DNA of 64,000 nt, taken from the NCBI GenBank assembly GCA_027487815.1, contig JAIYCW010000009.1:34182-98181 (forward strand), written 5' to 3'. Positions 15,488 through 24,793 of the stretch are shown here, piece by piece. The translations under genes were made by a program, and so were the position numbers. The stretch comes from Burkholderiales bacterium. Lineage in GTDB: Bacteria; Pseudomonadota; Gammaproteobacteria; Burkholderiales; Burkholderiaceae_E. Position 1 is the first letter of the stretch; each line of letters opens with the position of its first letter. The notes under the pieces were generated by a model, which was not told the DNA's origin, ran no database searches, and saw nothing but the letters and a program-made list of their open reading frames with translations.

Positions 15488-16567
15488 ATGACACGTCGTG
15501 CATTTGTACAGTCGGCAGGTATGGCCGGTATCTTGGCAGCAGGTGTAGCGCCTGCCGTGCATGCCCAGGCGGCGGTACGCTGGCGTTTGTCGTCGAGCTT
15601 CCCCAAGGCGCTCGACACGATTTATGGCGGCGCTGAAGTGTTCGCCAAAGCAGTGAATCAGATGTCGGGTGGCAAGTTTGTGATCTCGGTCCATGCTGCG
15701 GGCGAAATCACGCCAGCGTTTGGTGTGGTGGATGCGATTCAGCAAGGCTCGATCGAGGCTGCACACACAGCGCCTTACTACTTCTTCGGTAAGGACGAAA
15801 CCTTTGCTTTGGGTTGCGCAATTCCTTTCGGATTGAATAGCCGCCAAATGAACGCCTGGGTGTTTGAGGGCAATGGTTACAACCTGATGGCCGAGTTCTA
15901 CCGTAATTTCAACATCAAGCACTTTGCAATGGGTAACACCGGTGTGCAAATGGGCGGCTGGTTCCGCAAGGAAATCAAGTCGCTCGCCGACATGCGCGGC
16001 GTGAAGTTCCGTATTGGCGGCTTTGGTGGTCGGGTGCTCGAGCGCATCGGCGTGGTGCCACAAAACATCCCCGGTGGCGAGATCTATTCGGCGCTGGAAA
16101 AAGGCACGATCGATGCAGCCGAATGGGTTGGCCCCTACGATGACCAGAAGCTGGGCTTTAACAAGGTTGCTCCCAACTATCACTTCCCTGGTTTCTGGGA
16201 AGGCGGCCCGCAGCTTGATCTTTACATCAACACCCGTGCATACGATGCGCTTTCCTCTGAGAACAAGGCGATTGTTGAAGCGGCCGCTTCCTTGGCGCAC
16301 GTCGACATGCAATCGAAGTACGACGGTCGTAATCCGGCAGCATTGCGTCAGCTGGTTGGCAGCGGTACCAAATTGGTCCGCTTCCCCAAGGATGTGATGG
16401 ACGCGGCTTTCAAGGAAGCCATGGCCTACTACTCCGAGCTGAGCGATAAAAACGCGAACTGGAAGAAGGTTTATGCCGACTATGCCAAGTTCCGTGGCGA
16501 GCAAAACGTATGGTTCCGCATTGCTGAAGCCGCGTTTGATGATTTCATGCAGCAACAGCGTTTCTAA
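15488..16567 (+). CDS. TRAP transporter substrate-binding protein, 2-oxoacid (TakP-like) type
   Basis: A 359-residue periplasmic binding protein of the DctP family. The N-terminus MTRRAFVQSAGMAG with a hydrophobic run ending AVHAQA is a signal peptide, with a Tat-like RR-F pattern. The best resemblance is to TakP, the alpha-keto-acid binder of Rhodobacter: the ligand-region segments TGVQMGGWF, KFRIGGFGG and AAEWVGPYDD carry the Gln, Arg and Glu-Trp positions expected to hold the carboxylate and sodium. Pyruvate or a related 2-oxoacid is therefore the likely ligand. The start at 15488 follows CAGGAG with good spacing. The gene follows lpdA by 120 bases; its probable permease genes are convergent, on the other strand. 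Confidence 0.9.
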   Translation: MTRRAFVQSAGMAGILAAGVAPAVHAQAAVRWRLSSSFPKALDTIYGGAEVFAKAVNQMSGGKFVISVHAAGEITPAFGVVDAIQQGSIEAAHTAPYYFFGKDETFALGCAIPFGLNSRQMNAWVFEGNGYNLMAEFYRNFNIKHFAMGNTGVQMGGWFRKEIKSLADMRGVKFRIGGFGGRVLERIGVVPQNIPGGEIYSALEKGTIDAAEWVGPYDDQKLGFNKVAPNYHFPGFWEGGPQLDLYINTRAYDALSSENKAIVEAAASLAHVDMQSKYDGRNPAALRQLVGSGTKLVRFPKDVMDAAFKEAMAYYSELSDKNANWKKVYADYAKFRGEQNVWFRIAEAAFDDFMQQQRF

Positions 16568-16573
16568 GAGCGC

Positions 16574-16632
16574 AGCGGCCTTCGGGCCGCTTGCCTGAAG
16601 ATTCGAACCCCGCCTGATGCGGGGTTTTTTTA
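16574..16632 (+). terminator. tandem hairpins with rho-independent terminator after the TRAP binding protein
   Basis: A first stem, AGCGGCC-TTCG-GGCCGCT (16574-16591), has a stable UUCG tetraloop. A second, CCCCGC-CTGAT-GCGGGG (16608-16624), is flanked by AA and followed by eight T residues (16625-16632). The second is a strong terminator for the + strand. The preceding A-A and short run give little support for termination of the convergent minus-strand unit. Confidence 0.85.
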
Positions 16633-16644
16633 ACTCGTAACCTT

Positions 16645-17139
16645 TTAGCGCCCGCTCAGGTAGCGCGCGATGGTTTGATCGACGATCAGTTGCGCGCGTT
16701 TGGCGATAGCCGGATCACCGCAATAGAAGGTCACCATCTTCAGGCCCTGCCCGCGGGTGTACAGGCGAGGCACAAACAGCCAAGTCAATCCAGGGACTTG
16801 TATCAGTTTGGCATGCACCAAGTCGCGGTGGGCGACCTTCTTGGGCCAAAGCCAGGTTTGCTCAATACCCTCGCTATCGACTCGTACCTTGCTGACCCGC
16901 AGTTGCCAGGCCAAGGGCACGATGACCACAAGGGCTGCCAGGGACCATCCAAACAGGGGGTTGCTCCAGACACTCGCTCCGAATCGCCCGGATGCAAGCA
17001 GCCAAACCATCCAGAAGCAAAGGGCTATGGCCAACGCCATGCCTGCGAACCGCATCCACGGCAGGTAGGCGTACCCCTCAATTACTTCGCTGCTCTGCCC
17101 ATCGACAGATGTCGATGATGCGGGGCCCGGTAACGTCAT
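16645..17139 (-). CDS. uncharacterised membrane protein coupled to the TRAP large permease
   Basis: A 164-residue protein of unknown function. Two hydrophobic helices are visible (about 29-50 and 64-82, the latter LFGWSLAALVVIVPLAW). They are followed by a soluble region of about 80 residues (VRVDSEGIEQTWLWPKKVAHRDLVHA and on) that resembles the beta-rich bacterial PH-like domains found after two helices in small membrane proteins. Its start overlaps the stop of the large permease gene by 4 bases, so it is translationally coupled to it and probably belongs to the same operon. It could be a transporter accessory protein, but nothing in its sequence proves this. Confidence 0.75.
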   Translation of the reverse strand: MTLPGPASSTSVDGQSSEVIEGYAYLPWMRFAGMALAIALCFWMVWLLASGRFGASVWSNPLFGWSLAALVVIVPLAWQLRVSKVRVDSEGIEQTWLWPKKVAHRDLVHAKLIQVPGLTWLFVPRLYTRGQGLKMVTFYCGDPAIAKRAQLIVDQTIARYLSGR

Positions 17140-18605
17140 TCCTTTTTGAACAGGCTGTTGGCGTCGAAATCGTCGCGTTTTTTGTTGTCTGACTCAGGCA
17201 CTTCGATGTTGACCTTATCCAGATCAATCTTGACTTCTTTATCGAGAAACGAAGTCACGGTTTGCGGGAAGAAGATCACTACGGCGACCAGTATAATTTG
17301 CATGATCACCCAGGGGATCGAGCCCAAATAGATATCGCGCGATTCCACCTTCTTGATCAGCCGGCCTTCCTTGAAAAGCGTGTCTGAAATGCCGCGTAAG
17401 TAAAACAGCGCAAACCCAAAAGGCGGGTGCATGAAGCTGGTCTGCAAATTTACGCACAGTAGCACTCCGAACCAAATGAGATTGATATCGAGTTTGACAG
17501 CTGCGGGGACCAACATTGGCACAACGATGAATGCGATCTCGAAAAAGTCGAGGAAAAAGGCGAGGAAGAAAACGGCTATGTTTACCGCGATCAGGAATCC
17601 GGTCTGGCCACCGGGCAGACTGCTCAGATGATGTTCCACCCACAAAGCACCATCGACGCCTTGGAAAACAAGTGAGAACACCCGAGAGCCGATCAGGATA
17701 AACACCACCATCGCGGTGAGTCGCATGGTGGCCACCATGGCGTCCCACAACAGCTTCTTTGACAGGGAGCCGCTGTAGGCGGCAAGCAGGATGGCTCCGA
17801 CAACGCCCATGGCTCCAGCTTCGGTGGGTGTGGCCAGAGCGGTGTTCATGCCAGGCAACCCGCCCATCGAACCCAGAACAATGAAGATCAACGCAGCCGA
17901 TGGAATGATGCCGCGCAAGCATTTCTTCCACAGCGCCCAACCTTGCAGGGTTCGGGCTTCCTTGGGCACTGCTGGCAAGTCGGCAGGCCGCAGTCGGGAC
18001 AGGAGGAAGGTATAAAGCGCGAACAGGGCGATCTGCAAAAGCGAGGGGCCCCACGCGCCTTTGTACATATCACCCACGGGTTTACCGAGCTGGTCGGCGA
18101 GCACCACCAAGACTAATGAAGGCGGGACCAGTTGGGTAATCGTGCCCGAGGCGGCGAGTACACCTGTGCTGTAGCGCATGTTGTAGCCATAGCGCACCAT
18201 CACGGGCAGGGAGATCAGCGCCATCGCAATGACCTGGCCTGCCACCGTGCCGGTGATCGCCCCGAGGATGAAGCCCACGAGGATCACCGAGTATCCCAAT
18301 CCGCCACGTATCGGGCCAAACAACTGCCCCATGGAATCGAGCATGTCTTCGGCCAACCCGCATTTCTCGAGAATCGCCCCCATGAGGGTGAAAAACGGGA
18401 TCGCCAATAACAACTCATTGGACAGAATGCCGAAGATTGAAATCGGTAAATTGGCCATAAATGCTGGTGGGAACCAGCCCATGCTGATTGCAAAAAAGCC
18501 GCTTCCCAGCCCCAGTGCCGCCAGAGAAAATGCGACCGGAAATCCGATCAGCATGATGATGACCAAGCCAGCAAACATCACCGGCGCAAAATTTTCCATT
18601 TCCAT
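17136..18605 (-). CDS. TRAP transporter large permease subunit (DctM family)
   Basis: A 489-residue inner-membrane protein with at least twelve hydrophobic segments, matching the DctM subunit that carries the substrate with sodium co-transport. The family blocks GFPVAFSLAALGLG near the N-terminus and the glycine-rich GGLGYSVILVGFILGAITGTVAG are visible. A hydrophilic tail of about 35 residues (from KEVKIDLDKV onward) extends past the last helix, as in the longer permeases that work with TakP-like binders. It lies 24 bases after the small-subunit gene and overlaps the next gene by 4 bases. Confidence 0.93.
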   Translation of the reverse strand: MEMENFAPVMFAGLVIIMLIGFPVAFSLAALGLGSGFFAISMGWFPPAFMANLPISIFGILSNELLLAIPFFTLMGAILEKCGLAEDMLDSMGQLFGPIRGGLGYSVILVGFILGAITGTVAGQVIAMALISLPVMVRYGYNMRYSTGVLAASGTITQLVPPSLVLVVLADQLGKPVGDMYKGAWGPSLLQIALFALYTFLLSRLRPADLPAVPKEARTLQGWALWKKCLRGIIPSAALIFIVLGSMGGLPGMNTALATPTEAGAMGVVGAILLAAYSGSLSKKLLWDAMVATMRLTAMVVFILIGSRVFSLVFQGVDGALWVEHHLSSLPGGQTGFLIAVNIAVFFLAFFLDFFEIAFIVVPMLVPAAVKLDINLIWFGVLLCVNLQTSFMHPPFGFALFYLRGISDTLFKEGRLIKKVESRDIYLGSIPWVIMQIILVAVVIFFPQTVTSFLDKEVKIDLDKVNIEVPESDNKKRDDFDANSLFKKE

Positions 18606-18629
18606 GATTAGGTCCGGTGCGTGTGTCGC

Positions 18630-19169
18630 TTACTGAAGCGGCTTTTCATAATTGGTGGACATGGCGTATTCGCCACGCAGAAAGCCGATGCGCTTGATAA
18701 TCTCGCTCAAGCCTTGCAGGGTGAGCAGCCCAAAGCCCAGCGGCAACAACATCATTGCGGGCCAGCGAACCAGGCCACCTGCATTCGAAGACATTTCGCC
18801 GCTTGATAACATTTTGGTAAACAAGGGCCAGCTCAGATACACAAGCAACATGCAGATCGGCAGCAAGAAAACAAACAGGCCAAACAGATCCACCATAACT
18901 TGGCGCCGCGTGCTTAGTCGCCCGTAAATGATGTCAACCCGAACATGTTCGTTGAGCTTCAACACCACTGAAGCGCCCAGCATGGAAACTGCCGCGAACA
19001 AGTACCACTGAATCTCCAGCCAGGCGTTGGAGCTCATGGAAATGCCGTAGCGGATGAAGGCATTACCCGCGCAAATCAGCGCTGCGGCCAGCACAAACAC
19101 GGAGCACAGCTGTCCCAAGGCAGTGTTTACCGAATCAATCAATTCGGCCAGGCGATAAATCGGCTTCAA
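18630..19169 (-). CDS. TRAP transporter small permease subunit (DctQ family)
   Basis: A 179-residue membrane protein with four hydrophobic segments (about 20-40, 50-72, 95-115 and 138-158), the standard DctQ topology. The block LEIQWYLFAAVSMLGASVVLKLNEHVRVD is the family signature around the second helix. The start is a TTG: no ATG lies near the expected N-terminus, and GGAG is found 8 bases upstream of this codon. It is first in the operon with the large permease and the 164-residue membrane protein. The expected promoter would lie in the 141 bases before it, but none could be named with confidence. Confidence 0.9.
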   Translation of the reverse strand: MKPIYRLAELIDSVNTALGQLCSVFVLAAALICAGNAFIRYGISMSSNAWLEIQWYLFAAVSMLGASVVLKLNEHVRVDIIYGRLSTRRQVMVDLFGLFVFLLPICMLLVYLSWPLFTKMLSSGEMSSNAGGLVRWPAMMLLPLGFGLLTLQGLSEIIKRIGFLRGEYAMSTNYEKPLQ

Positions 19170-19310
19170 AGTAAAGGCTCCAGCGGAGGGCGGTCAGGGC
19201 GTTTGGTCACCCCGGCCCGTTTAGTTGTCAGGACCTACCGCGGCAGTCTACTGAAATGCTGCAGTGCATCCAATTAGGGATATCCCTTCCAGCATCGTGG
19301 TTTGTTGGGA

Positions 19311-20705
19311 TCAGCTCAAACGCTGGCGCGCAGCCGCGACCGCGGCGAGTACCTGAGCCGGAGCGGTGCCGCCCGGATGTGATCGAGAGGCTACTGAGCC
19401 TTCCAGTTGCAGTACCTCGAACACGTCGGCATCAATCGAGGGGTGGAATCCTTGCAAAACGGCCAGGCTAAGCTGCGATAGATCAACACCCGCGTTCTGG
19501 GCATGGCGCACAGCCGCACCAACCGCTTCATGGGCATCCCGAAACGGCAGCCCTTTGCGAACGAGGTAATCCGCTAGATCGGTGGCGGTGGAAAATCCTT
19601 CAAACGCGGCCTGGCGCATCCGATCAGCCTTGACCTCAACGCCCAGCATCATGTCGGCAAAGATGCGCAAGGTAGCCTGCAAGGTGTCGACCGTGTCAAA
19701 GAGCGGCTCCTTGTCCTCTTGATTGTCCTTGTTGTAGGCCAGGGGCTGGCCTTTCATGAGAGTGAGCAAGCCAATTAGATGCCCGGTCACCCGACCAGTC
19801 TTGCCACGCGCGAGCTCAGGCACATCAGGGTTTTTTTTCTGCGGCATAATCGACGAACCCGTGCAATACCGATCTGGCAGATCGATGAACCCAACTCGGG
19901 CAGACATCCAGATGATCAGCTCTTCCGATAGGCGCGAGATGTGGGTCATGATTAAAGCGCCAGCCGCGCAAAACTCAATCGCAAAGTCGCGATCACTGAC
20001 TGCATCCAAAGAATTGGCCGCAATCGCGTCAAATCCAAGTAACTCTGCGACCATGGCCCGGTCAATTGGATACGAGGTTCCGGCAAGAGCTGCAGCTCCC
20101 AAGGGCAGGCGATTCACCCGCTTGCGGCAATCCACCAATCGCTCGGCATCGCGGGCAAACATTTCCACATAGGCCATCAGATGGTGGCCAAAGGTCACTG
20201 GCTGGGCAACCTGCAAATGGGTAAAGCCCGGCATGATGGTTGCGCAATGCTTCTCGGCTTGTTCAATCAGGCTGAGCTGCAGTTCGCGCAGCAAGCCAAT
20301 CAAGGTGTCGATTTCGCCCCGCAGCCATAGCCGGATATCGGTAGCTACCTGATCATTGCGAGAGCGTGCAGTGTGGAGTCGTTTGCCGGCGTCGCCGACC
20401 AGATCGGTGAGGCGGCGCTCTATATTGAGATGAACATCTTCCAGGTCAATGGACCATTGGAAGCGGCCGCTTTCAATTTCGCTTGCGATTTGCTGCATGC
20501 CGCGCTCGATATCCGCACGATCCTGAGCGCTGATTACGCCAACCTTGGCCAGCATCACGGCATGGGCCAGCGATCCCTGGATATCCACCCGCGCCAGGCG
20601 CTTATCGAAATCCACCGAGGCAGTGTAGCGTTTAACCAACTCCGAGACGGGTTCCGAGAAGCGCGCGGACCATGCGTGGGCTTTTCTGGCGAATTGATCT
20701 GTCAT
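19311..20705 (-). CDS. argH: argininosuccinate lyase
   Basis: A 464-residue cytoplasmic enzyme of the fumarase/aspartase superfamily that splits argininosuccinate into arginine and fumarate, the last step of arginine synthesis. The superfamily signature is seen as [12 protein letters not shown], which contains the catalytic serine loop. The conserved [13 protein letters not shown] segment and the [13 protein letters not shown] segment with the catalytic histidine are also present. An in-frame extension to 20780 exists, but the ATG at 20705 ([10 protein letters not shown]) fits family N-termini. It is divergent from the AlgZ-like sensor gene, with 81 bases between. Confidence 0.97.
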   Translation of the reverse strand: MTDQFARKAHAWSARFSEPVSELVKRYTASVDFDKRLARVDIQGSLAHAVMLAKVGVISAQDRADIERGMQQIASEIESGRFQWSIDLEDVHLNIERRLTDLVGDAGKRLHTARSRNDQVATDIRLWLRGEIDTLIGLLRELQLSLIEQAEKHCATIMPGFTHLQVAQPVTFGHHLMAYVEMFARDAERLVDCRKRVNRLPLGAAALAGTSYPIDRAMVAELLGFDAIAANSLDAVSDRDFAIEFCAAGALIMTHISRLSEELIIWMSARVGFIDLPDRYCTGSSIMPQKKNPDVPELARGKTGRVTGHLIGLLTLMKGQPLAYNKDNQEDKEPLFDTVDTLQATLRIFADMMLGVEVKADRMRQAAFEGFSTATDLADYLVRKGLPFRDAHEAVGAAVRHAQNAGVDLSQLSLAVLQGFHPSIDADVFEVLQLEGSVASRSHPGGTAPAQVLAAVAAARQRLS

Positions 20706-20786
20706 AATTAAAAGAGTAGAAATTTCAAGGAGTTCCCGCCGATTTAGCAGCCTGAGCATGAGGTCTGGAAACTCCTGCATGGGCTG

Positions 20787-21998
20787 ATGGTGGTGGCGAA
20801 TTATAAGTTGAGCGAGTCCAACCCAGCCGTTTCAGACACCGTAGGCGTGTCTCCTGCACTGCCCTTGCCCTCCGGCTCAGCGGCGGCTGGCGCTGCGTCA
20901 CAGCTCGCAGCCGGCGAGGAGGCGGCCCAAAAACGCCGCAATGTGGATGGAGCCAAGGGGCCGATACTGCCCGATTGCTGTAATCCTTATGTGCTGATTC
21001 GTATTCTGCTGCCGCTGCATGCATTGGCCTTGGTGGCGGCATTTACCGCAAGCTCGGGCTGGCCCGGGTTTATCCAGCGCTTGCTGGATATTGTGATCGT
21101 GATGGAAGCCCCGTTGCTGGGCGCCTGTGTCTTGGTGTGCGCCGCGAGCAAGCGGGTCAATGGCTGGCCGCAGTTGTGGCAATGGATGTTTGGTATTGGA
21201 CTGCCGATGACCCTGACGGGTGTGGTGGCGGCCGGGGTGCACCCGTTTGTAGCCAATCAGGAGGGCGACGCGGCTTTGCTGTACTGGACTTTTGGCCGGA
21301 TGCTGATGGCTGGAGTGGTGGCTGCGCTGGTGATCGAGGTAATGCGGCTGCGTACCCGCGCCTTTTCGCCTTCCATCTCGGAGGCGAGGCTTCAGGCCCT
21401 CCAGGCAAGGATACGGCCGCACTTCTTGTTTAACAGCCTGAACACCGTCCTCGGCCTGATGCGCAGCGATCCGCGTCGCGCCGAGCAAACGCTTGAAAAC
21501 CTTGCGGATCTCTTTCGGGTGTTCATGAAAGATACCCGCTCGCTGGTGCCGCTGGATGAAGAGGTGGTGTTGTGCCAGCAGTATCTTGCGATCGAGCAAC
21601 TTCGCCTTGGAGAGCGATTGCGGGTGCGCTGGAAAATCGATCAAATGCCAGGCGATGCGCTCTTGCCCTCACTGCTGCTTCAACCGTTGATCGAGAACGC
21701 AGTGCATCACGGAATCGAGCCGCGCACCGAGCCAGGTGAGATCGAGATAACCTGTACCAGACCTGGCGACAGAGTGCGAGTGGAAGTTGTCAATCCTGTT
21801 GCGACCCAACCAAATCCCCGGGCAGGAAACCAAATGGCACTGTCCAATGTGCGGGAGCGCTTAATGCTGCTGTACGATATGGAGGGGCGTTTGGAAACCA
21901 GCGAGCAGGACGGTCAATTCCGCCTGTGGTTAGAAATTCCTTATAGACAAGAAAAGCGACGCAGAGATGTCAGACGCAATTTCGATCCTCATCGTTGA
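20787..21998 (+). CDS. LytS/AlgZ-type sensor histidine kinase
   Basis: A 403-residue membrane kinase of the HPK8 (His_kinase, PF06580-like) class. After a hydrophilic N-terminus of about 60 residues come four hydrophobic helices (about 70-190), then the dimerisation/phospho-acceptor segment [18 protein letters not shown] with His212, and an ATPase domain with the N-box [14 protein letters not shown]. It resembles Pseudomonas AlgZ (FimS), and the partner regulator overlaps it by 32 bases. The gene lies close to haem-synthesis genes, as in Pseudomonas. The stimulus is unknown, and the long Ala/Ser-rich N-terminus may mean that a later start is used. Confidence 0.88.
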   Translation: MVVANYKLSESNPAVSDTVGVSPALPLPSGSAAAGAASQLAAGEEAAQKRRNVDGAKGPILPDCCNPYVLIRILLPLHALALVAAFTASSGWPGFIQRLLDIVIVMEAPLLGACVLVCAASKRVNGWPQLWQWMFGIGLPMTLTGVVAAGVHPFVANQEGDAALLYWTFGRMLMAGVVAALVIEVMRLRTRAFSPSISEARLQALQARIRPHFLFNSLNTVLGLMRSDPRRAEQTLENLADLFRVFMKDTRSLVPLDEEVVLCQQYLAIEQLRLGERLRVRWKIDQMPGDALLPSLLLQPLIENAVHHGIEPRTEPGEIEITCTRPGDRVRVEVVNPVATQPNPRAGNQMALSNVRERLMLLYDMEGRLETSEQDGQFRLWLEIPYRQEKRRRDVRRNFDPHR

Positions 21999-22767
21999 CG
22001 ATGAACCCGTGGCGCGCGGCCGTTTGCGCGAGCTGCTTGCCGACCTCGCACCTGAGTTTGCCCACCGCATCGTGGGCGAAGCGGCTAACGCGCCCGAAGC
22101 ACTGTCCCAGATAGATGCGGTGAATCCGCAGATAGTCCTGCTGGATGTGCAAATGCCTGGCATGACCGGCATTGAGTTGGCGCGCCACATCTCCGTGCGA
22201 GCTGCCAGCGGTGATGGCACGCGCACCATGCCCCTGGTAATTTTCATTACTGCTTTTGATGAGTTCGCAGTGGATGCCTTTGATGTTCAGGCCATCGACT
22301 ACATGCTCAAGCCGGTGCGGGCAGTGCGGTTGCTTGAGGCATTGAAGAAAGCGGTTACCCGCCTGCCCTCTGAGCAGGCCAGTGCGATTGATCAATTGGC
22401 CAAAGCCACCAACACCCGGCGCCGGCATCTTTCAGTGCATGAGCGTGGGCGCGTGATTCTGGTGCCGCTTGAGCAGGTGATTTACCTGAAGGCCGAACTG
22501 AAATACATCACGGTGCGCACCCGTGAGCGCGAGTACCTCATCGAAGAATCCCTGACTTCGCTGGAAGAAGAGTTTGCCGACCGCTTTGTGCGCATTCACC
22601 GCAATGCTCTGGTAGCGCGGCCATCGATTGCAGGCTTCGAGCGGGTAACTCCCACTGGCGAAGAAGATGCGGGCGACCCGTATTGGCAAGTGGTGTTGCG
22701 CGAAGTGGCCGAGCGTTTGCCAGTGAGCCGGCGCCAGTGGTCTACAGTAAAGAACCTGGTGACCTGA
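21967..22767 (+). CDS. algR: LytTR-family response regulator (AlgR-like)
   Basis: A 266-residue regulator. The receiver domain has the acidic pair in IVDDEP and the phosphorylatable Asp60 in LLDVQMPGM; the C-terminus (about 155-255) is a LytTR DNA-binding domain (YLKAELKYITVRTRER, then RIHRNALVA). Length, order and neighbourhood match Pseudomonas AlgR, hence the symbol, although the regulon is unknown. The gene starts inside the end of the sensor gene (32-base overlap), so translation is probably coupled. An opposite-strand hydrolase separates it from hemC, which differs from the Pseudomonas arrangement where algR precedes hemC. Confidence 0.88.
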   Translation: MSDAISILIVDDEPVARGRLRELLADLAPEFAHRIVGEAANAPEALSQIDAVNPQIVLLDVQMPGMTGIELARHISVRAASGDGTRTMPLVIFITAFDEFAVDAFDVQAIDYMLKPVRAVRLLEALKKAVTRLPSEQASAIDQLAKATNTRRRHLSVHERGRVILVPLEQVIYLKAELKYITVRTREREYLIEESLTSLEEEFADRFVRIHRNALVARPSIAGFERVTPTGEEDAGDPYWQVVLREVAERLPVSRRQWSTVKNLVT

Positions 22768-22796
22768 CGCAGTCTGGTGTCTGAGCGCCTTGCCCG

Positions 22797-23711
22797 TTAC
22801 TTGGGCAGTGCAGTGGATGCGTTGATTTCCAGGGCTTTCCCGAGGGATTGTTTGATCTTTCCATAGGCATCTGCTCTTGCCTGCGGGTTGGGGCCCACCA
22901 AAACAGCGGCTTGGCCTGGCGCTCTGGGCACATCCTGGCGGGCGCGCACCTCGCCACCTGGCGCATCGAATCCATGCACAGCATCCTGATACACCTCAAC
23001 CTGAATTTGACCGGGCGCTTGTGACTCAAGGGTTTTGGCAAGAGCAATGCACGGTGCCGCAGGCGTCCAGTTATCGGCGGCGCCAAGAAAGAACTGGGCG
23101 GGGCCCACCAGACTTTTAATGCCTGAGCGGGCTGCTTCGCAGCCCGGGTAGAACACAAAGCTGTAGCGCGGAGCTGCCAATATGTCAGGCCAGCCCTCCT
23201 GGTTCAGCACTTCGAGCGCGGTACTGGCTCCGTTGGACCATCCCACCACGCTATAGCGGGTGCCACCAGGCTGATTTTGAACCCACCGAAAGGCATGGAG
23301 CACGTCGGCGCGCCTGATCGTCAACGTGATGCTTCGCTGAGAGGCAGGCTGCGTACAGATCTCCCGCGTGCCACGTCCGCTAAAGCTGTCTACAAAAGCA
23401 ATGGTGTAGCCCAGGGCATGAAACTCACGCTGAAAGGCAGCGCTGCGAGCATCAAGCGATCCATTGCGGCTCCACATACCGCCGCAGCCGTGAAGCGCCA
23501 CGATCCATGGAGCTTGAGCTGCTTCAGCTCGCCAAATCCAGAGCCGGGCTGACTCCAGCTCGATGACTTCTGCCGCTTGATCGGGCCGTGGCTTCCAGTT
23601 CGCAACACTTGGGCGCAAGACCTGTTCCTGGGCAGGGCTGAGGTCTTGAGTAAACCCTGTGCCGGCAGCCAGGGCAAACACCAAGGCCAACAGGTTCGCT
23701 GGATTCTTCAT
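22797..23711 (-). CDS. exported alpha/beta hydrolase, dienelactone-hydrolase-like
   Basis: A 304-residue protein with a cleavable signal peptide (MKNPANLLALVFALAAGTGFTQ) and an alpha/beta-hydrolase fold. The oxyanion segment is LHGCGGMWS, the nucleophile elbow VGWSNGAS (Ser in G-x-S-x-G), the likely acid LGAADNWTP and the catalytic His in AVHGFDAPG. This pattern matches dienelactone-hydrolase-like proteins acting outside the cytoplasm; the substrate is unknown. An upstream TTG (23729) is in frame, but the ATG at 23711 gives the better signal peptide. It sits on the opposite strand between algR and hemC. Confidence 0.82.
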   Translation of the reverse strand: MKNPANLLALVFALAAGTGFTQDLSPAQEQVLRPSVANWKPRPDQAAEVIELESARLWIWRAEAAQAPWIVALHGCGGMWSRNGSLDARSAAFQREFHALGYTIAFVDSFSGRGTREICTQPASQRSITLTIRRADVLHAFRWVQNQPGGTRYSVVGWSNGASTALEVLNQEGWPDILAAPRYSFVFYPGCEAARSGIKSLVGPAQFFLGAADNWTPAAPCIALAKTLESQAPGQIQVEVYQDAVHGFDAPGGEVRARQDVPRAPGQAAVLVGPNPQARADAYGKIKQSLGKALEINASTALPK

Positions 23712-23771
23712 GGGTGTTTTGGCCTTCAAAATGGCTGATACACTGGAAGGGTCATTTTCAGAGAGTAGCCC

Positions 23772-24752
23772 ATGGTTTCTGGCTTGTCAGTGCCACCTAT
23801 CGATTTCCCCACGCGTTTGGTCATTGCGACTCGCGAAAGTCAGCTGGCGCTATGGCAGGCGCGTCACGTGCAATCGCTGCTTCAGACGCTTTATCCGCAA
23901 TGCGATGTGCAACTTCTCGGGATGACTACCCGCGGAGATCAAATTCTCGATAAAGCCCTGATGGAAATCGGTGGTAAGGGCTTGTTTACCAAAGAGTTGG
24001 AGGTGGCGCTCCAGGCCGGTGAAGCCGATCTTGCCGTGCATTCGCTGAAAGACGTGCCAATGCTGCTGCCTGAAGGCTATGAGTTGGCTGCAGTCATGCA
24101 GCGCGAGGATCCTCGGGACGCCTTTGTGAGCAACACCTATGCGCACTTTGATGATTTGCCGCCCGGTGCGCGCGTGGGCACTTCAAGCCTGCGGCGCCAT
24201 GCCCAGATTGCGGCGCGTTGGCCGCATTTGCAGCTCCTACCCGTACGCGGTAATGTGAACACGCGCTTGGCCAAGCTGGATCGGGGTGAGTTTGATGCGC
24301 TGGTGCTGGCGGCTGCTGGTTTGAAACGCCTGGGGTTTGTCCAACGGATTCGGGCAATTCTTCCTCCCGCCGATAGCTTGCCTGCGGCCGGGCAGGGCGC
24401 TTTGGGTATCGAAATTTTTTCGACTCACCCGCGGGTAAGCTTGCTCAGGCAATGGCTTGCGCCGCTGGTAGACCGGTTGAGCTGGCAGCAGGTGAGTGCG
24501 GAGCGCATGGTGTCGCGCTTGCTGGGCGGCAGTTGCCGGGTCCCGCTGGCTGCCTATGCTGAGCCGATGCCTGGTGGTGAGCTGCGACTGCGCGCACTGG
24601 TGGCCAGCCTCGACGGCAAGACCGTGATGCATGCCGAGGGAAGTTCGGCAGTGAAAAGCCTCGATGAAGCTGAGGCTCTCGGCGCTCGGGTTGCGCAGGC
24701 CTTGCTTGAGCAGGGCGCGGATAAGGTTTTGGCTGAGGTGAATTCCGTTTGA
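23772..24752 (+). CDS. hemC: hydroxymethylbilane synthase (porphobilinogen deaminase)
   Basis: A 326-residue enzyme that polymerises four porphobilinogens into hydroxymethylbilane in haem synthesis. The N-terminal [11 protein letters not shown], the catalytic Asp region around VHSLKDVPM, the TSSLRR segment and the cofactor-attachment Cys255 in [14 protein letters not shown] are all present. It is slightly longer than the E. coli enzyme (313) because of an N-terminal extension of about a dozen residues. hemD follows after 41 bases, so this opens the hemCDXY cluster. It is divergent from the exported hydrolase, with 60 bases between the starts. Confidence 0.97.
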   Translation: MVSGLSVPPIDFPTRLVIATRESQLALWQARHVQSLLQTLYPQCDVQLLGMTTRGDQILDKALMEIGGKGLFTKELEVALQAGEADLAVHSLKDVPMLLPEGYELAAVMQREDPRDAFVSNTYAHFDDLPPGARVGTSSLRRHAQIAARWPHLQLLPVRGNVNTRLAKLDRGEFDALVLAAAGLKRLGFVQRIRAILPPADSLPAAGQGALGIEIFSTHPRVSLLRQWLAPLVDRLSWQQVSAERMVSRLLGGSCRVPLAAYAEPMPGGELRLRALVASLDGKTVMHAEGSSAVKSLDEAEALGARVAQALLEQGADKVLAEVNSV

Positions 24753-24793
24753 ACCACCTTTGCCTGACGTACGGCTGCTAAGGAGACAGTGCA

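Noticed and set aside
15476..16555. Minus-strand 359-residue open frame
   Set aside because: It is a shadow of the TRAP binding protein gene, with low-complexity composition and no domain.
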